Assembly (NCBI GenBank): GCA_026392325.1
Contig: JAPLCH010000220.1
Location: 1-30,791, forward strand
DNA: 30,791 nucleotides
Origin: Solirubrobacterales bacterium
GTDB lineage: Bacteria > Actinomycetota > Thermoleophilia > Solirubrobacterales > Solirubrobacteraceae
Direction: 5' to 3'
Part shown: piece by piece, positions 8,349-15,283 of the stretch
How the letters are laid out: the number at the start of each line of letters is the position of its first letter
Position numbering within the stretch: the first letter of the stretch is position 1
The notes under the pieces: generated by a model
What the model saw: the letters and a program-made list of their open reading frames with translations, nothing else
What the model was told of the DNA's origin: nothing
Database searches by the model: none
Translations under genes and position numbers: made by a program

Positions 8349-9088
8349 CTCGGGACGGACAACCCGCTGCAGTTACGCCGCGGCTCGGCTTGCCACGGAT
8401 TCACCATCGCTCAGTCTCCTCAACCAATGATGCAGCGCGTGTCCTTGCCGCCGCAGGAGCATCACATGGCACGCTGGTTACTGCAGCTGAACAGACGGCT
8501 GGCCGTGGTCGCCAAGGCCGCGTTTGGAGCGCTCCCGCGGGCACCAGCCTCCTGCTTTCAGTGGTCGTGCGGGAGCCGCCAACACTGCTCCCACTCGCGG
8601 CTGGCATCGCAGTCGCGGACACTGTCAAAGAGCTTGGCCACGAAGCCCTTGTCAAGTGGCCAAACGATGTTCTGATTGACGGTCGCAAGGTCGCAGGGAT
8701 TCTTGCCGAAGGTCGACCTGCGGACGGATGGGCAGTGGTGGGAATCGGACTCAATGTCGCGATCAAACAAGTCGAGTTCCCAGTTGAACTTCAGGAAACA
8801 GCTTTCACTCTGGGCCTTGAGGCAACAGACCTTGACCGGGTGCTTGAAACTTTGCTGAGAGCCTTGGAGTCCCGTATCGGTCAGAGAGATTCCGAGCTGC
8901 TCGATTCATTCAGAGCGCGCGACGCTCTCCTGGATCAGGAGATCTCCTGGTCAGTCGGCAGCCGGGGGCTTGCGCCTCCGGGGACGTCTGGGCCTGGGGG
9001 AAGCGGGCTTTCCGTCGCTGCTTCCACTGGAGTCGGAGCTGGAATCGACGGAACGGGAAGGCTTATCGTCAGAGGATCTCCTTCTTGA
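8345..9088 (+). CDS. birA: Biotin--[acetyl-CoA-carboxylase] ligase, group I, with a probable frameshift at the 3' end
   Basis: 247 residues as read. It activates biotin to biotinyl-AMP and attaches it to the carboxylase carrier lysine. The catalytic domain is intact: SSTNDAA (25-31), GRGRQGRVW (53-61) and KWPNDVLIDGRKVAGILAE (104-122). There is no N-terminal helix-turn-helix, so it is a non-repressor (group I) ligase. The SH3-like C-terminal domain is odd. About 22 Gly/Pro/Ser-rich residues (about 205-227) precede GAGIDGTGRLIVR, and the frame then stops after GSPS. The neighbouring +1 frame continues from about 9070 as EDLLLDAGEVHLGR and stops at 9128, which is exactly the kind of ending BirA proteins have. 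Either a one-base insertion has cut the tail or the assembly is wrong there. The start overlaps cobA-hemD as ATGA; the 3' end overlaps the convergent helicase by 20 bases. Confidence 0.88.
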   Translation: MTRDGQPAAVTPRLGLPRIHHRSVSSTNDAARVLAAAGASHGTLVTAAEQTAGRGRQGRVWSAPAGTSLLLSVVVREPPTLLPLAAGIAVADTVKELGHEALVKWPNDVLIDGRKVAGILAEGRPADGWAVVGIGLNVAIKQVEFPVELQETAFTLGLEATDLDRVLETLLRALESRIGQRDSELLDSFRARDALLDQEISWSVGSRGLAPPGTSGPGGSGLSVAASTGVGAGIDGTGRLIVRGSPS

Positions 9089-11819
9089 CGCGGGCGAGGT
9101 TCACCTCGGACGCCCCGCCATCAGCTGAGTCCTTACTTCCATTTGACTCCTGACCCCCACGAGGAGTCCTATTCGCGGGAGCCTTCCTCCTCCTGCCTCT
9201 TCCACCCTGACTGCCAGATGGTTTCGACTCAGATGAAGTCTTGCCGGGCTTGTTGTCCTGACCTTCGGAAGGCTTATCGTCAGGTGCCTTGTCAGCGTCC
9301 CGATCGGGATCCCGTCCGGACTGAGAGTTTTGCGCTGCACGTCCGCTGTTGCCTGAACGCCCACGACCTTGCGCCTGGTTCTTCCTGCGGGCCGGATCCT
9401 GCTGCCGCGAACCGCGTCGTCGACCGCGGCCCTTGCCGCGCTTGGGGAAGTTCTTGAGAAGCTCACGGGCCAGAGAGCTTGGCTGTCTCGCCTGAACATT
9501 CCAGGCTTCGCGCAAAGTGCGTTCTGCCTCCGGTGAGTGAGCAGCTGAGGCGGCGAGAATCGAAGCCCCAAGACGACGATCCTGATCGTGTGTGATGTTC
9601 GCAATCTTCTTGGCGTTCTTTGCGTGAGCCTGCCCGGAACTGTTGACAAGCAGCCCAAGCAGCCGCTTGGTCTCCGGCCAGCGCTGTACCGCGTACTCCT
9701 CATGCAATTCGCGGGTTGCTTCCGCAAGGCGTCTGGTCCACGCAGCCACTTGTTCCCGAGACCCGACACGCTGCTCGGCTATCGCCATCAACAGCATCCG
9801 TGCTGCCTCACGACGCTCATCACGACCCCATGTGATCGACTGATCAACCGCATCATCAAATGACTCTGCGTCGCCCGAACCAGCAATGTCCTGTACCGCC
9901 CGCAAGCGAACCTGACCTGACGTGTTGCGAGTCAACGCGCTCAGACGGAACTCGCGCTTGAGCTCACCACCCTTGTCGAAGTCGAGCATTGCTCGTGCCT
10001 TGCGCCAGTTCGCTGGTTGCACCTTCGCGCCGGCCAGCTGTGACCAAGCACGCTGCTCACCAAAGTCAAGATGCTCGACAGCAATACGCCAAACGTCACG
10101 CTTGAATACTTCAACGCGCCGCATGTCATCAGTCGTGACTGGAAGGACTCGCTTCTCAACCTTCATGCGCTTGCCACGGCTACGCCGGACAGGGCCAATC
10201 ACAATCGCTCCGCCGCGATAAACATCCCGGTCCAAGAGCGAGTGGAGCGTCACAATCGGATCGTCGTGCTTGGTTGCCGGGTGAACAAAGTCCACGACGA
10301 TTCCGGCTTCCTTGCCGGGGTGCCGTCGGGTCACGCGACCCACCCTCTGCTGATAGATCCGCTTGGAAGCAGTCGGGGCAAGGTGCATGCAGATAGTGGC
10401 TCGTGGAGAGTTCCAGCCTTCAGCAAGCAGCTGGGCGTTTACAAGTACGTCAATTTCACCGCGCTCATAATCGGCGAGAATCCGGGCGAGCTCACCCTTG
10501 GGCGTCTGGCCACTGACCGCTTGCGCCTTGACGCCGAGAGCCTGGAATGCGTCGGCGACATTGTGGGCGTGCTTGACGCCAGCCGTATAAACAACCCCTG
10601 GAGTGTCACCAAAGCGACTCTTGTAAAGGTCTGCGATCGCAATGTTGAACGGCGCCTGATCCAGCACCTCAGCGAGCATCTCCTGATCAAATTCCATGTC
10701 CACCTCACCGCGGCGAAGCGGAACCTTGGCGATCGTTCTAACCCCTGGGCCCGGTGGGATCCGAACACAACGCAATGGTGAAATCACACCACGGCGCGCA
10801 GCCTGGGCCAAGTCAAAACGTGATGTCTGCGTCGGGAAGAGATCGGTGACATGGCGGGCGATCAACGCGCCTGTCGCGGTCATGCCAATGAAGATTGGGC
10901 CCTGCCACGCGCGGATCGATGCGCTTGTCTTTTCACCGAGTGCAGTGTGTGCCTCATCGCAAATCACGATTGTGTAAGCGGAGGAGATCTTGCCCGCGTT
11001 ACGCACGAACCACTGATAGGTCTCAACGGTCACTGGGCCGTCAGCGCGATCTTCCTCACCAACCATTGGTGGAGCAATCCTGTCTCCATACCCGCGATCC
11101 CGAAGTTCCCCCTCAAACTGCTCAACCAGGTTCCGCCGGTGGGTCAGGATAAGGACGCCACCTGTGCGGGATGCCTCGACAAAGCCAAGGGCGGCGACGC
11201 TCTTGCCAGCTCCGGTTGCGTGCTCAAACCAGAAGCGACGATTCTGGTTTGGATCATCAAGAACTTCAGCTGACGCGAGTTCCTCATCATCAGCGTCATG
11301 GGGAGCCTCCGGCTCGGGCTCCGGCTCAGGCTCCGGTTCTTCGTCAATCTCATCATCGAATTCCTCATCGAATTCGTCTCCCTCGTCATGCTCGGATTCA
11401 TCCGCCGCATGGTCCTCCTCAGGCTGTCCCTCAAGAAGCTCTGGGGCGACAGGGCCGACAGCAACGTCAAGTGATTCGGCCAGCAGCGCGGTCAGCGTTC
11501 CTGACAGCGCATCAATCTGGTGCACGCCAAGGACTGTGCCGTCCACAAGGTGCGGCTCCTCATCATCAAGAACACGCTCCAAACCAAGCAGCAGGGAGTA
11601 CTTACGCCGCCATGGGAGTGATGGGAAAGTAGCCCCGGCATCGACTTCTACAAGGGCAGACTCGAGCGCAGCGCGGCGCGGAGTGCCCGGAGCGAGCACC
11701 ACGGCAGGGTCCTCACCATCACGCAGAAATGGCTCATGCGCGAATGTGGACGCCCGCTCTATTGCGGCTTTGTCAAAGGGGGTTGCGGTCTCTGTGACCA
11801 ACGTTTTCGTATTGCCCAT
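9069..11819 (-). CDS. DEAD/DEAH-box superfamily 2 helicase with acidic insertion and basic disordered tail
   Basis: 916 residues from the ATG at 11819. The SF2 core is complete: Walker A ATGAGKS (201-207), motif Ia LILTHRRNL, motif II DEAH (288-291), motif III MTATG (313-317), motif IV GVVYTAGVKHAHN, motif V LLAEGWNSPRA and motif VI QRVGRVTR (491-498). Residues 131-182 are extremely acidic, ending in a run of Glu-Pro pairs at 161-171, directly before the helicase core. Residues about 540-790 are a helical accessory region of unknown role. Residues about 794-904 are Arg/Lys/Gly/Gln-rich and surely disordered, suiting nucleic-acid binding. Substrate (DNA or RNA) cannot be told. I chose 11819 because the open frame upstream to 12167 is antisense to the lipoprotein gene and shows no conserved character. 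The gene is alone on its strand, convergent with birA and divergent from the lipoprotein. Confidence 0.88.
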   Translation of the reverse strand: MGNTKTLVTETATPFDKAAIERASTFAHEPFLRDGEDPAVVLAPGTPRRAALESALVEVDAGATFPSLPWRRKYSLLLGLERVLDDEEPHLVDGTVLGVHQIDALSGTLTALLAESLDVAVGPVAPELLEGQPEEDHAADESEHDEGDEFDEEFDDEIDEEPEPEPEPEPEAPHDADDEELASAEVLDDPNQNRRFWFEHATGAGKSVAALGFVEASRTGGVLILTHRRNLVEQFEGELRDRGYGDRIAPPMVGEEDRADGPVTVETYQWFVRNAGKISSAYTIVICDEAHTALGEKTSASIRAWQGPIFIGMTATGALIARHVTDLFPTQTSRFDLAQAARRGVISPLRCVRIPPGPGVRTIAKVPLRRGEVDMEFDQEMLAEVLDQAPFNIAIADLYKSRFGDTPGVVYTAGVKHAHNVADAFQALGVKAQAVSGQTPKGELARILADYERGEIDVLVNAQLLAEGWNSPRATICMHLAPTASKRIYQQRVGRVTRRHPGKEAGIVVDFVHPATKHDDPIVTLHSLLDRDVYRGGAIVIGPVRRSRGKRMKVEKRVLPVTTDDMRRVEVFKRDVWRIAVEHLDFGEQRAWSQLAGAKVQPANWRKARAMLDFDKGGELKREFRLSALTRNTSGQVRLRAVQDIAGSGDAESFDDAVDQSITWGRDERREAARMLLMAIAEQRVGSREQVAAWTRRLAEATRELHEEYAVQRWPETKRLLGLLVNSSGQAHAKNAKKIANITHDQDRRLGASILAASAAHSPEAERTLREAWNVQARQPSSLARELLKNFPKRGKGRGRRRGSRQQDPARRKNQAQGRGRSGNSGRAAQNSQSGRDPDRDADKAPDDKPSEGQDNKPGKTSSESKPSGSQGGRGRRRKAPANRTPRGGQESNGSKDSADGGASEVNLARVKKEIL
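11305..11375 (-). repeat. Low-complexity repeats encoding the acidic segment of the helicase
   Basis: On the + strand, 11305-11340 is a string of six-base units (GGCTCC/GGCTCG/GGCTCA variants) encoding alternating Pro-Glu. Next to it the 11-mer TCATCGAATTC occurs twice, at 11353-11363 and 11365-11375, encoding the repeated Glu/Phe/Asp pattern. Such short tandem units can change length by slippage in frame. Confidence 0.75.
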
Positions 11820-11999
11820 CTCAGGCTCGAGGATCGAGTATGTAAAAGGCAACGCCACAACGGAGGGCGTCAGCCCGGGAGGACCATGATCGGCCGGCGG
11901 GGCTTGGCAACTGACGCCAAATTCCACCTGCTCCCTTCGCCAATAGTAGCGAATATTCCAGCGTTCAACACTAATGATGGGCCCGTATCTGCGAATCTG
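11820..11999. promoter_or_regulatory. Divergent intergenic region with an inverted repeat
   Basis: This 180-base gap separates the helicase and lipoprotein genes, so it should hold both promoters. I cannot pick a convincing -35/-10 pair for either. It contains a perfect 8-base inverted repeat, GGCGTCAG at 11866-11873 and CTGACGCC at 11911-11918, with a 37-base GC-rich interior that could fold further (AGCCC 11872-11876 with GGGCT 11900-11904 is an alternative). It also contains the 8-base palindrome GAATATTC at 11951-11958. Confidence 0.5.
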
Positions 12000-12587
12000 A
12001 TGCTCATGCGTTTTCGCTTGACTCAAACTCTCGCCGCCGCACTGCTGGTTGCAAGTGCGTTGGGCACCGCTGGCTGCGGTGCGAAGGAAACCCAATCGGT
12101 AGGACCAAGCAGCGCTCAGCTGCAGTCCGGACTCCAAGGTTCGCCTCCAGCACTTCACGCACAGCAAGCCAAAATGGGGAAGATCTTGACTACCGGTCGC
12201 ACGGGCTTCAATCAGGCCCTTGCAAGCCTCAAGGGCTTCCCCGTTGTGGTCAACGCTTGGGCTTCATGGTGCGGACCATGCCGTTATGAATTTCCGCTAC
12301 TCGGGCAGGCATCGCTACAACTGGGCAAGACGACCGGATTCCTGGGAGTGAACACACGTGATGACAAGCGACCAGCTCAGAAGTTCCTTGACGCTCACCA
12401 TGTCGGATACCCGTCATGGTCTGACGCGGATGGGTCGATCGCGAGTTCTATTGGCGTGGCAAGCGGCCTTCCAGTCACGGTGATCTTCGACGTGAGTGGC
12501 AAAAGGTCTTACATTCACCAAGGTCCGTATTCCACGTTGCAAGCACTCGCAGATGATGTGAAGCGCTACGGAGGCGCATCCAAGTGA
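12000..12587 (+). CDS. TlpA/ResA-like thioredoxin-fold lipoprotein
   Basis: 195 residues. The N-terminus (MLMRFRLTQTLAAALLVASA) is a signal peptide ending in a lipobox, LGTAGC, with Cys26 as the predicted lipidation site, so the protein is anchored outside the membrane. The thioredoxin domain starts near residue 65; the redox motif WCGPC is at 90-94 in the context NAWASWCGPCRYEFPLL. The later block GLPVTVIFDVSGK carries the cis-Pro (LPVT) of thioredoxin folds. Proteins of this kind reduce disulfides outside the membrane, for example in apocytochrome c, or protect against oxidation. A link to the ccm genes 8 kb away is possible but unproven. Start is either 12000 or 12006 (MRFRLTQ). No clear ribosome binding site is seen. 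The stop overlaps the next gene as GTGA. Confidence 0.88.
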   Translation: MLMRFRLTQTLAAALLVASALGTAGCGAKETQSVGPSSAQLQSGLQGSPPALHAQQAKMGKILTTGRTGFNQALASLKGFPVVVNAWASWCGPCRYEFPLLGQASLQLGKTTGFLGVNTRDDKRPAQKFLDAHHVGYPSWSDADGSIASSIGVASGLPVTVIFDVSGKRSYIHQGPYSTLQALADDVKRYGGASK

Positions 12588-13054
12588 GCATTGAGACTCC
12601 AGAGCAGGAACAGGACCAAGGCCAACGCGTCGAAATCCGGCGGGTGCGTGATGCGCGAGAACTCGCTGCCGCGATGCGAGTTCGCCGCCAGGTCTTCTGC
12701 GAGGAGCAAGGGGTTTCGGTCCGCGACGAAGTCGACGGTCGGGACCCTGAGGGCCTGCACCTTGTTGCGACCATTGATGGAACCGTGGTCGCCACGTGCC
12801 GAATTGTCTTCGTCGGTTCCTCAGCCCAGTTCAGCCGTCTCGCTGTGACAAAGGAGCATCGGCACAAGGGGATCGCAACGATGTTGCTCGAGCGCACCGA
12901 TGCTGAGTCGCGGTCTGCGAAGGCGAAACGAATCGTCCTCCACGCGCAGACTTACGCGCTTCCCCTCTACGAGGCGACGGGCTACAAGTCGAATGGATCC
13001 GTCTTCTTTGATTCGGGGATAGAACACATCGCCATGGAAAAGCGCCTTGGCTGA
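12584..13054 (+). CDS. GNAT family N-acetyltransferase (ElaA/YjcF-like)
   Basis: 156 residues from a GTG that overlaps the previous stop by 4 bases. GNAT enzymes transfer acetyl from acetyl-CoA to an amine. The N-terminal block MRVRRQVFCEEQGV (31-44) is typical of the ElaA/YjcF subgroup. Motif A, RLAVTKEHRHKGIATMLL (85-102), has the Arg-x-x-Gly-x-Ala pyrophosphate loop (RHKGIA), and LPLYEATGY (126-134) is the standard C-terminal block. The substrate is unknown. The TTG start of the following GalT-like gene lies 8 bases inside this gene. Confidence 0.9.
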   Translation: MSIETPEQEQDQGQRVEIRRVRDARELAAAMRVRRQVFCEEQGVSVRDEVDGRDPEGLHLVATIDGTVVATCRIVFVGSSAQFSRLAVTKEHRHKGIATMLLERTDAESRSAKAKRIVLHAQTYALPLYEATGYKSNGSVFFDSGIEHIAMEKRLG

Positions 13055-14036
13055 AATCCGCACCGACCCGCTCGGAGGGGACAAGACTGTCATTGCTGAT
13101 GACCGCGCCGACAGACCCGGCGCATTCCACGTCAGGCAGGACCGGCCGGCGATAGACCCGAGCAAGGACCCTTTCGCCGAAGGGAATGAGGGAATGACGC
13201 CGCCGGAGATCTGGGCTGACAGGCCGGATGGTGGCGCTGCAAACACACCTGGTTGGAAGGTCCGCGCGGTCCCCAACCTGTACCCGGCGCTGTCCCCGGA
13301 CTCCTCCGAACCAGAGCCGCAGTCAGACCCGGAGCTGTTCTCATCCAGGTCTGCTCAAGGTGGCCATGAGGTGATCATCAACTCGCCAGACCCCGTTCAG
13401 TCGCTTGCCGACCTGAGCAGTGACCAGCTTGCTGCTGCCGTGCGAGGCTGGCAGGCCCGAGTGGAAGCTCACGCAGGAGCTGCCTGCCGACACCTGTTCG
13501 TCAACGAGGGCAGCGAAGCTGGGGCATCACTTCCTCACACCCACGCACAGTTGATCGCCCTCCCATTCGTACCGCCGAAACTTGCGCGCGAACGCGAGGC
13601 TTTCACAGCCCACGCATCACGAACCGCGGGCTCCAACCTGCTCTCCGACATCCTCGCAGCCGAGGTGAGGGCCTCTGACCGCATCGTTTCAATTGATGAC
13701 GAGGCCGTCCTCCTCGCGCCCTGGGCTTCATCCACAGCCTTCCAGCTGATGATCGTCCCGAGGGCAACTGGGCCAAGCTTTGAAGCAGCCCCGTCCAACT
13801 GCTCACAGATGCTGTTCACCGCACTGCGGATACTCAAGGCTCGCTTTGAAGCTTCGCCAGCACTGAACATTTGGATTCGCACACAACCATCCGGCGCTGA
13901 CCATTGGGCTTGGCGGATCGACATTCTCCCCCGACTCGCACAACCTGCTGGAATTGAGCTTGGCACCGGATTGCAAGTCAACCCCGTCGCTCCAGAGCGT
14001 GCTGCGGCAGAGCTGAAAGCACTCCTCCCCGCGTGA
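13047..14036 (+). CDS. GalT-like HxH nucleotidyltransferase (galactose-1-phosphate uridylyltransferase family)
   Basis: 329 residues from a TTG start. The N-terminus EIRTDPLGGDKTVIADDRADRP follows the GalT pattern, and the active-site motif SLPHTHAQ (161-168) gives His164, His166 and Gln168, matching the positions of the HPHGQ motif in E. coli GalT. GalT moves UMP between UDP-glucose and galactose-1-phosphate. Two things differ from textbook GalT. The CPFC zinc-ligand pair is replaced by DPFA (41-44), and HPH has become HTH. Both suggest a subfamily that may use another sugar phosphate or a nucleotide. No galK or galE is nearby. The neighbours (GNAT, dtd) do not define its substrate, so I give no gene symbol. 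The TTG is accepted because it overlaps the GNAT gene by 8 bases and starts exactly at the conserved EIR block. Confidence 0.8.
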   Translation: MAEIRTDPLGGDKTVIADDRADRPGAFHVRQDRPAIDPSKDPFAEGNEGMTPPEIWADRPDGGAANTPGWKVRAVPNLYPALSPDSSEPEPQSDPELFSSRSAQGGHEVIINSPDPVQSLADLSSDQLAAAVRGWQARVEAHAGAACRHLFVNEGSEAGASLPHTHAQLIALPFVPPKLAREREAFTAHASRTAGSNLLSDILAAEVRASDRIVSIDDEAVLLAPWASSTAFQLMIVPRATGPSFEAAPSNCSQMLFTALRILKARFEASPALNIWIRTQPSGADHWAWRIDILPRLAQPAGIELGTGLQVNPVAPERAAAELKALLPA

Positions 14037-14458
14037 GGGCAATCGTCCAGAGGGTCTCTCGTGCGTCGGTGACAGTTGAGGGACAGCTTGTCTCAGAGAT
14101 TGGCCCCGGACTGCTCGTCCTCGCAGGAGTCACTCATGGGGACGGGCCCGAACAGGTTGCCCGACTTGCCCGCCGCATTCTGGCCCTTCGCGTTTTCCCA
14201 AGCGACAAAGGCGACATGGACGAGGCTCTAGGTGAGAGGGAAGTTCTCTCCGTAAGCCAGTTCACGCTCTACGGCGACACAGCCAAGGGCAACCGGCCAA
14301 GCTGGGGTGCGGCCGCGCCAGGTGATGTTGCGCAGCCACTCTGGGAATCCCTCTGCGAAGCACTCGGGGCAAAGCGTGGAATCTTTGGCGCGATGATGGA
14401 TGTTGAGCTGGTCAACGACGGGCCAGTGACGCTGACGCTCGAGGAACCACCCGGCTAG
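14033..14458 (+). CDS. dtd: D-aminoacyl-tRNA deacylase
   Basis: 141 residues, slightly under the usual 145-150. It removes D-amino acids (and glycine) wrongly attached to tRNA. The two signature motifs are present: SQFTL at 75-79 (in LSVSQFTLYGDTAKGNRPS) and the Gly-cis-Pro motif NDGPVT at 128-133. The GTG start overlaps the preceding stop by 4 bases. Its last 231 bases are overlapped on the other strand by the unusual 3' extension of oppF. Confidence 0.96.
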   Translation: MRAIVQRVSRASVTVEGQLVSEIGPGLLVLAGVTHGDGPEQVARLARRILALRVFPSDKGDMDEALGEREVLSVSQFTLYGDTAKGNRPSWGAAAPGDVAQPLWESLCEALGAKRGIFGAMMDVELVNDGPVTLTLEEPPG

Positions 14459-15283
14459 TCCCTGGCTTGTCTGTCCGCGCCGTCCAGGTTCCGGACTTGG
14501 AACTGCGGCAAGAAGGGCCTCGGTATAAGGGTGCTGAGGCTCGGCGTAGAGCGCCTCGTTGGGGGCAAGTTCGGCGATCTTCCCCAAGTACATGACAGCG
14601 ACGCGATCGCACATGTGTCTAACGACCGACAGGTCATGGGCGATGAACATCATCGTCAAGCCCATGTCACGCTGAAGGTCACGCAGCAGGTTGAGAATCT
14701 GGGCTTGGATTGAGACATCCAGCGCTGAGACTGGCTCGTCGGCGATCAGCAGTTTGGGCTCAAGGGCGATCGCACGCGCAACGCCAATGCGCTGACGCTG
14801 CCCGCCGGAAAACTCGTGTGGGAAGCGGTTGTAGTGCTCAGGGTTGAGGCCAACCCTGTCCATCAACTCTTGGACACGCTTGCGTCGGGCGTCGCCTTCT
14901 TTGAGCAATCCGTGAATGCGAAGTGGCTCCTCAATAATCGAGCCGACTCGCTTGCGCGGATTGAGCGACGAATATGGATCCTGAAAGACCATCTGGATGT
15001 CACGGCGCGCCTGCTTGAGGGATCTCCCCTTCAAGGCGGCAAGGTCTTGTCCCTCGAAGAGCATCTCCCCGGAGGTTGGGTCCATCAGTCGGGCGATCAT
15101 CCGGGCAGTAGTGCTCTTCCCGCAGCCAGTCTCCCCGACCAGACCAAGGGTCTCCCCACGCATCAGGTCAAACGACACCCCGTCCACTGCCTGCACTGCT
15201 CCAATCTGCTTTTGGAAGACAACACCCCGAGTGATCGGAAAGTGTTTGACAAGGTCACGAACTTGGAGGAGTGGCTCGCTCAT
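14228..15283 (-). CDS. oppF: Oligopeptide/dipeptide ABC transporter ATP-binding protein OppF, with abnormal C-terminus
   Basis: 351 residues as read from the ATG at 15283. Residues 1-268 are a normal OppF/DppF ATPase: Walker A GETGCGKST (50-58), Q-loop FQDPYSSLNPR, signature FSGGQRQR (158-165), Walker B LLIADEP (178-184), switch His216, and the start of the oligo_HPY tail at HPYTEALLAAVPSPEPGRR (251-269). Normally 40-60 more residues follow with the CPFHPRC-type Cys motif. Here, from residue 276 onward, the frame is exactly antisense to dtd and the residues look random. So the true tail seems to be missing and the stop used is accidental. The nucleotide-binding core should still work. The start overlaps the oppD stop as ATGA. 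Confidence 0.85.
   Translation of the reverse strand: MSEPLLQVRDLVKHFPITRGVVFQKQIGAVQAVDGVSFDLMRGETLGLVGETGCGKSTTARMIARLMDPTSGEMLFEGQDLAALKGRSLKQARRDIQMVFQDPYSSLNPRKRVGSIIEEPLRIHGLLKEGDARRKRVQELMDRVGLNPEHYNRFPHEFSGGQRQRIGVARAIALEPKLLIADEPVSALDVSIQAQILNLLRDLQRDMGLTMMFIAHDLSVVRHMCDRVAVMYLGKIAELAPNEALYAEPQHPYTEALLAAVPSPEPGRRGQTSQGLAGWFLERQRHWPVVDQLNIHHRAKDSTLCPECFAEGFPEWLRNITWRGRTPAWPVALGCVAVERELAYGENFPLT

Noticed and set aside
10071..10781. A 236-codon + strand reading frame inside the helicase gene
   Set aside because: Antisense to the conserved helicase motifs IV-VI; no recognisable domain.
11164..11889. A long + strand reading frame rich in Ser (241 codons) opposite the helicase N-terminus
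   Set aside because: It is the antisense of the acidic Asp/Glu segment and shows no domain; the helicase frame on the other strand has clear motifs.
11820..12167. Upstream extension of the helicase frame (116 residues)
   Set aside because: It crosses the intergenic inverted repeat and runs antisense into the lipoprotein signal peptide; the conserved-looking sequence begins at MGNTKTL.
12584..14458. GNAT, GalT-like and dtd as a small toxin-antitoxin or defence cassette
   Set aside because: The GNAT is full size with an ElaA-like N-terminus rather than a TacT-type toxin, there is no antitoxin partner with a DNA-binding fold, and dtd is a housekeeping gene.
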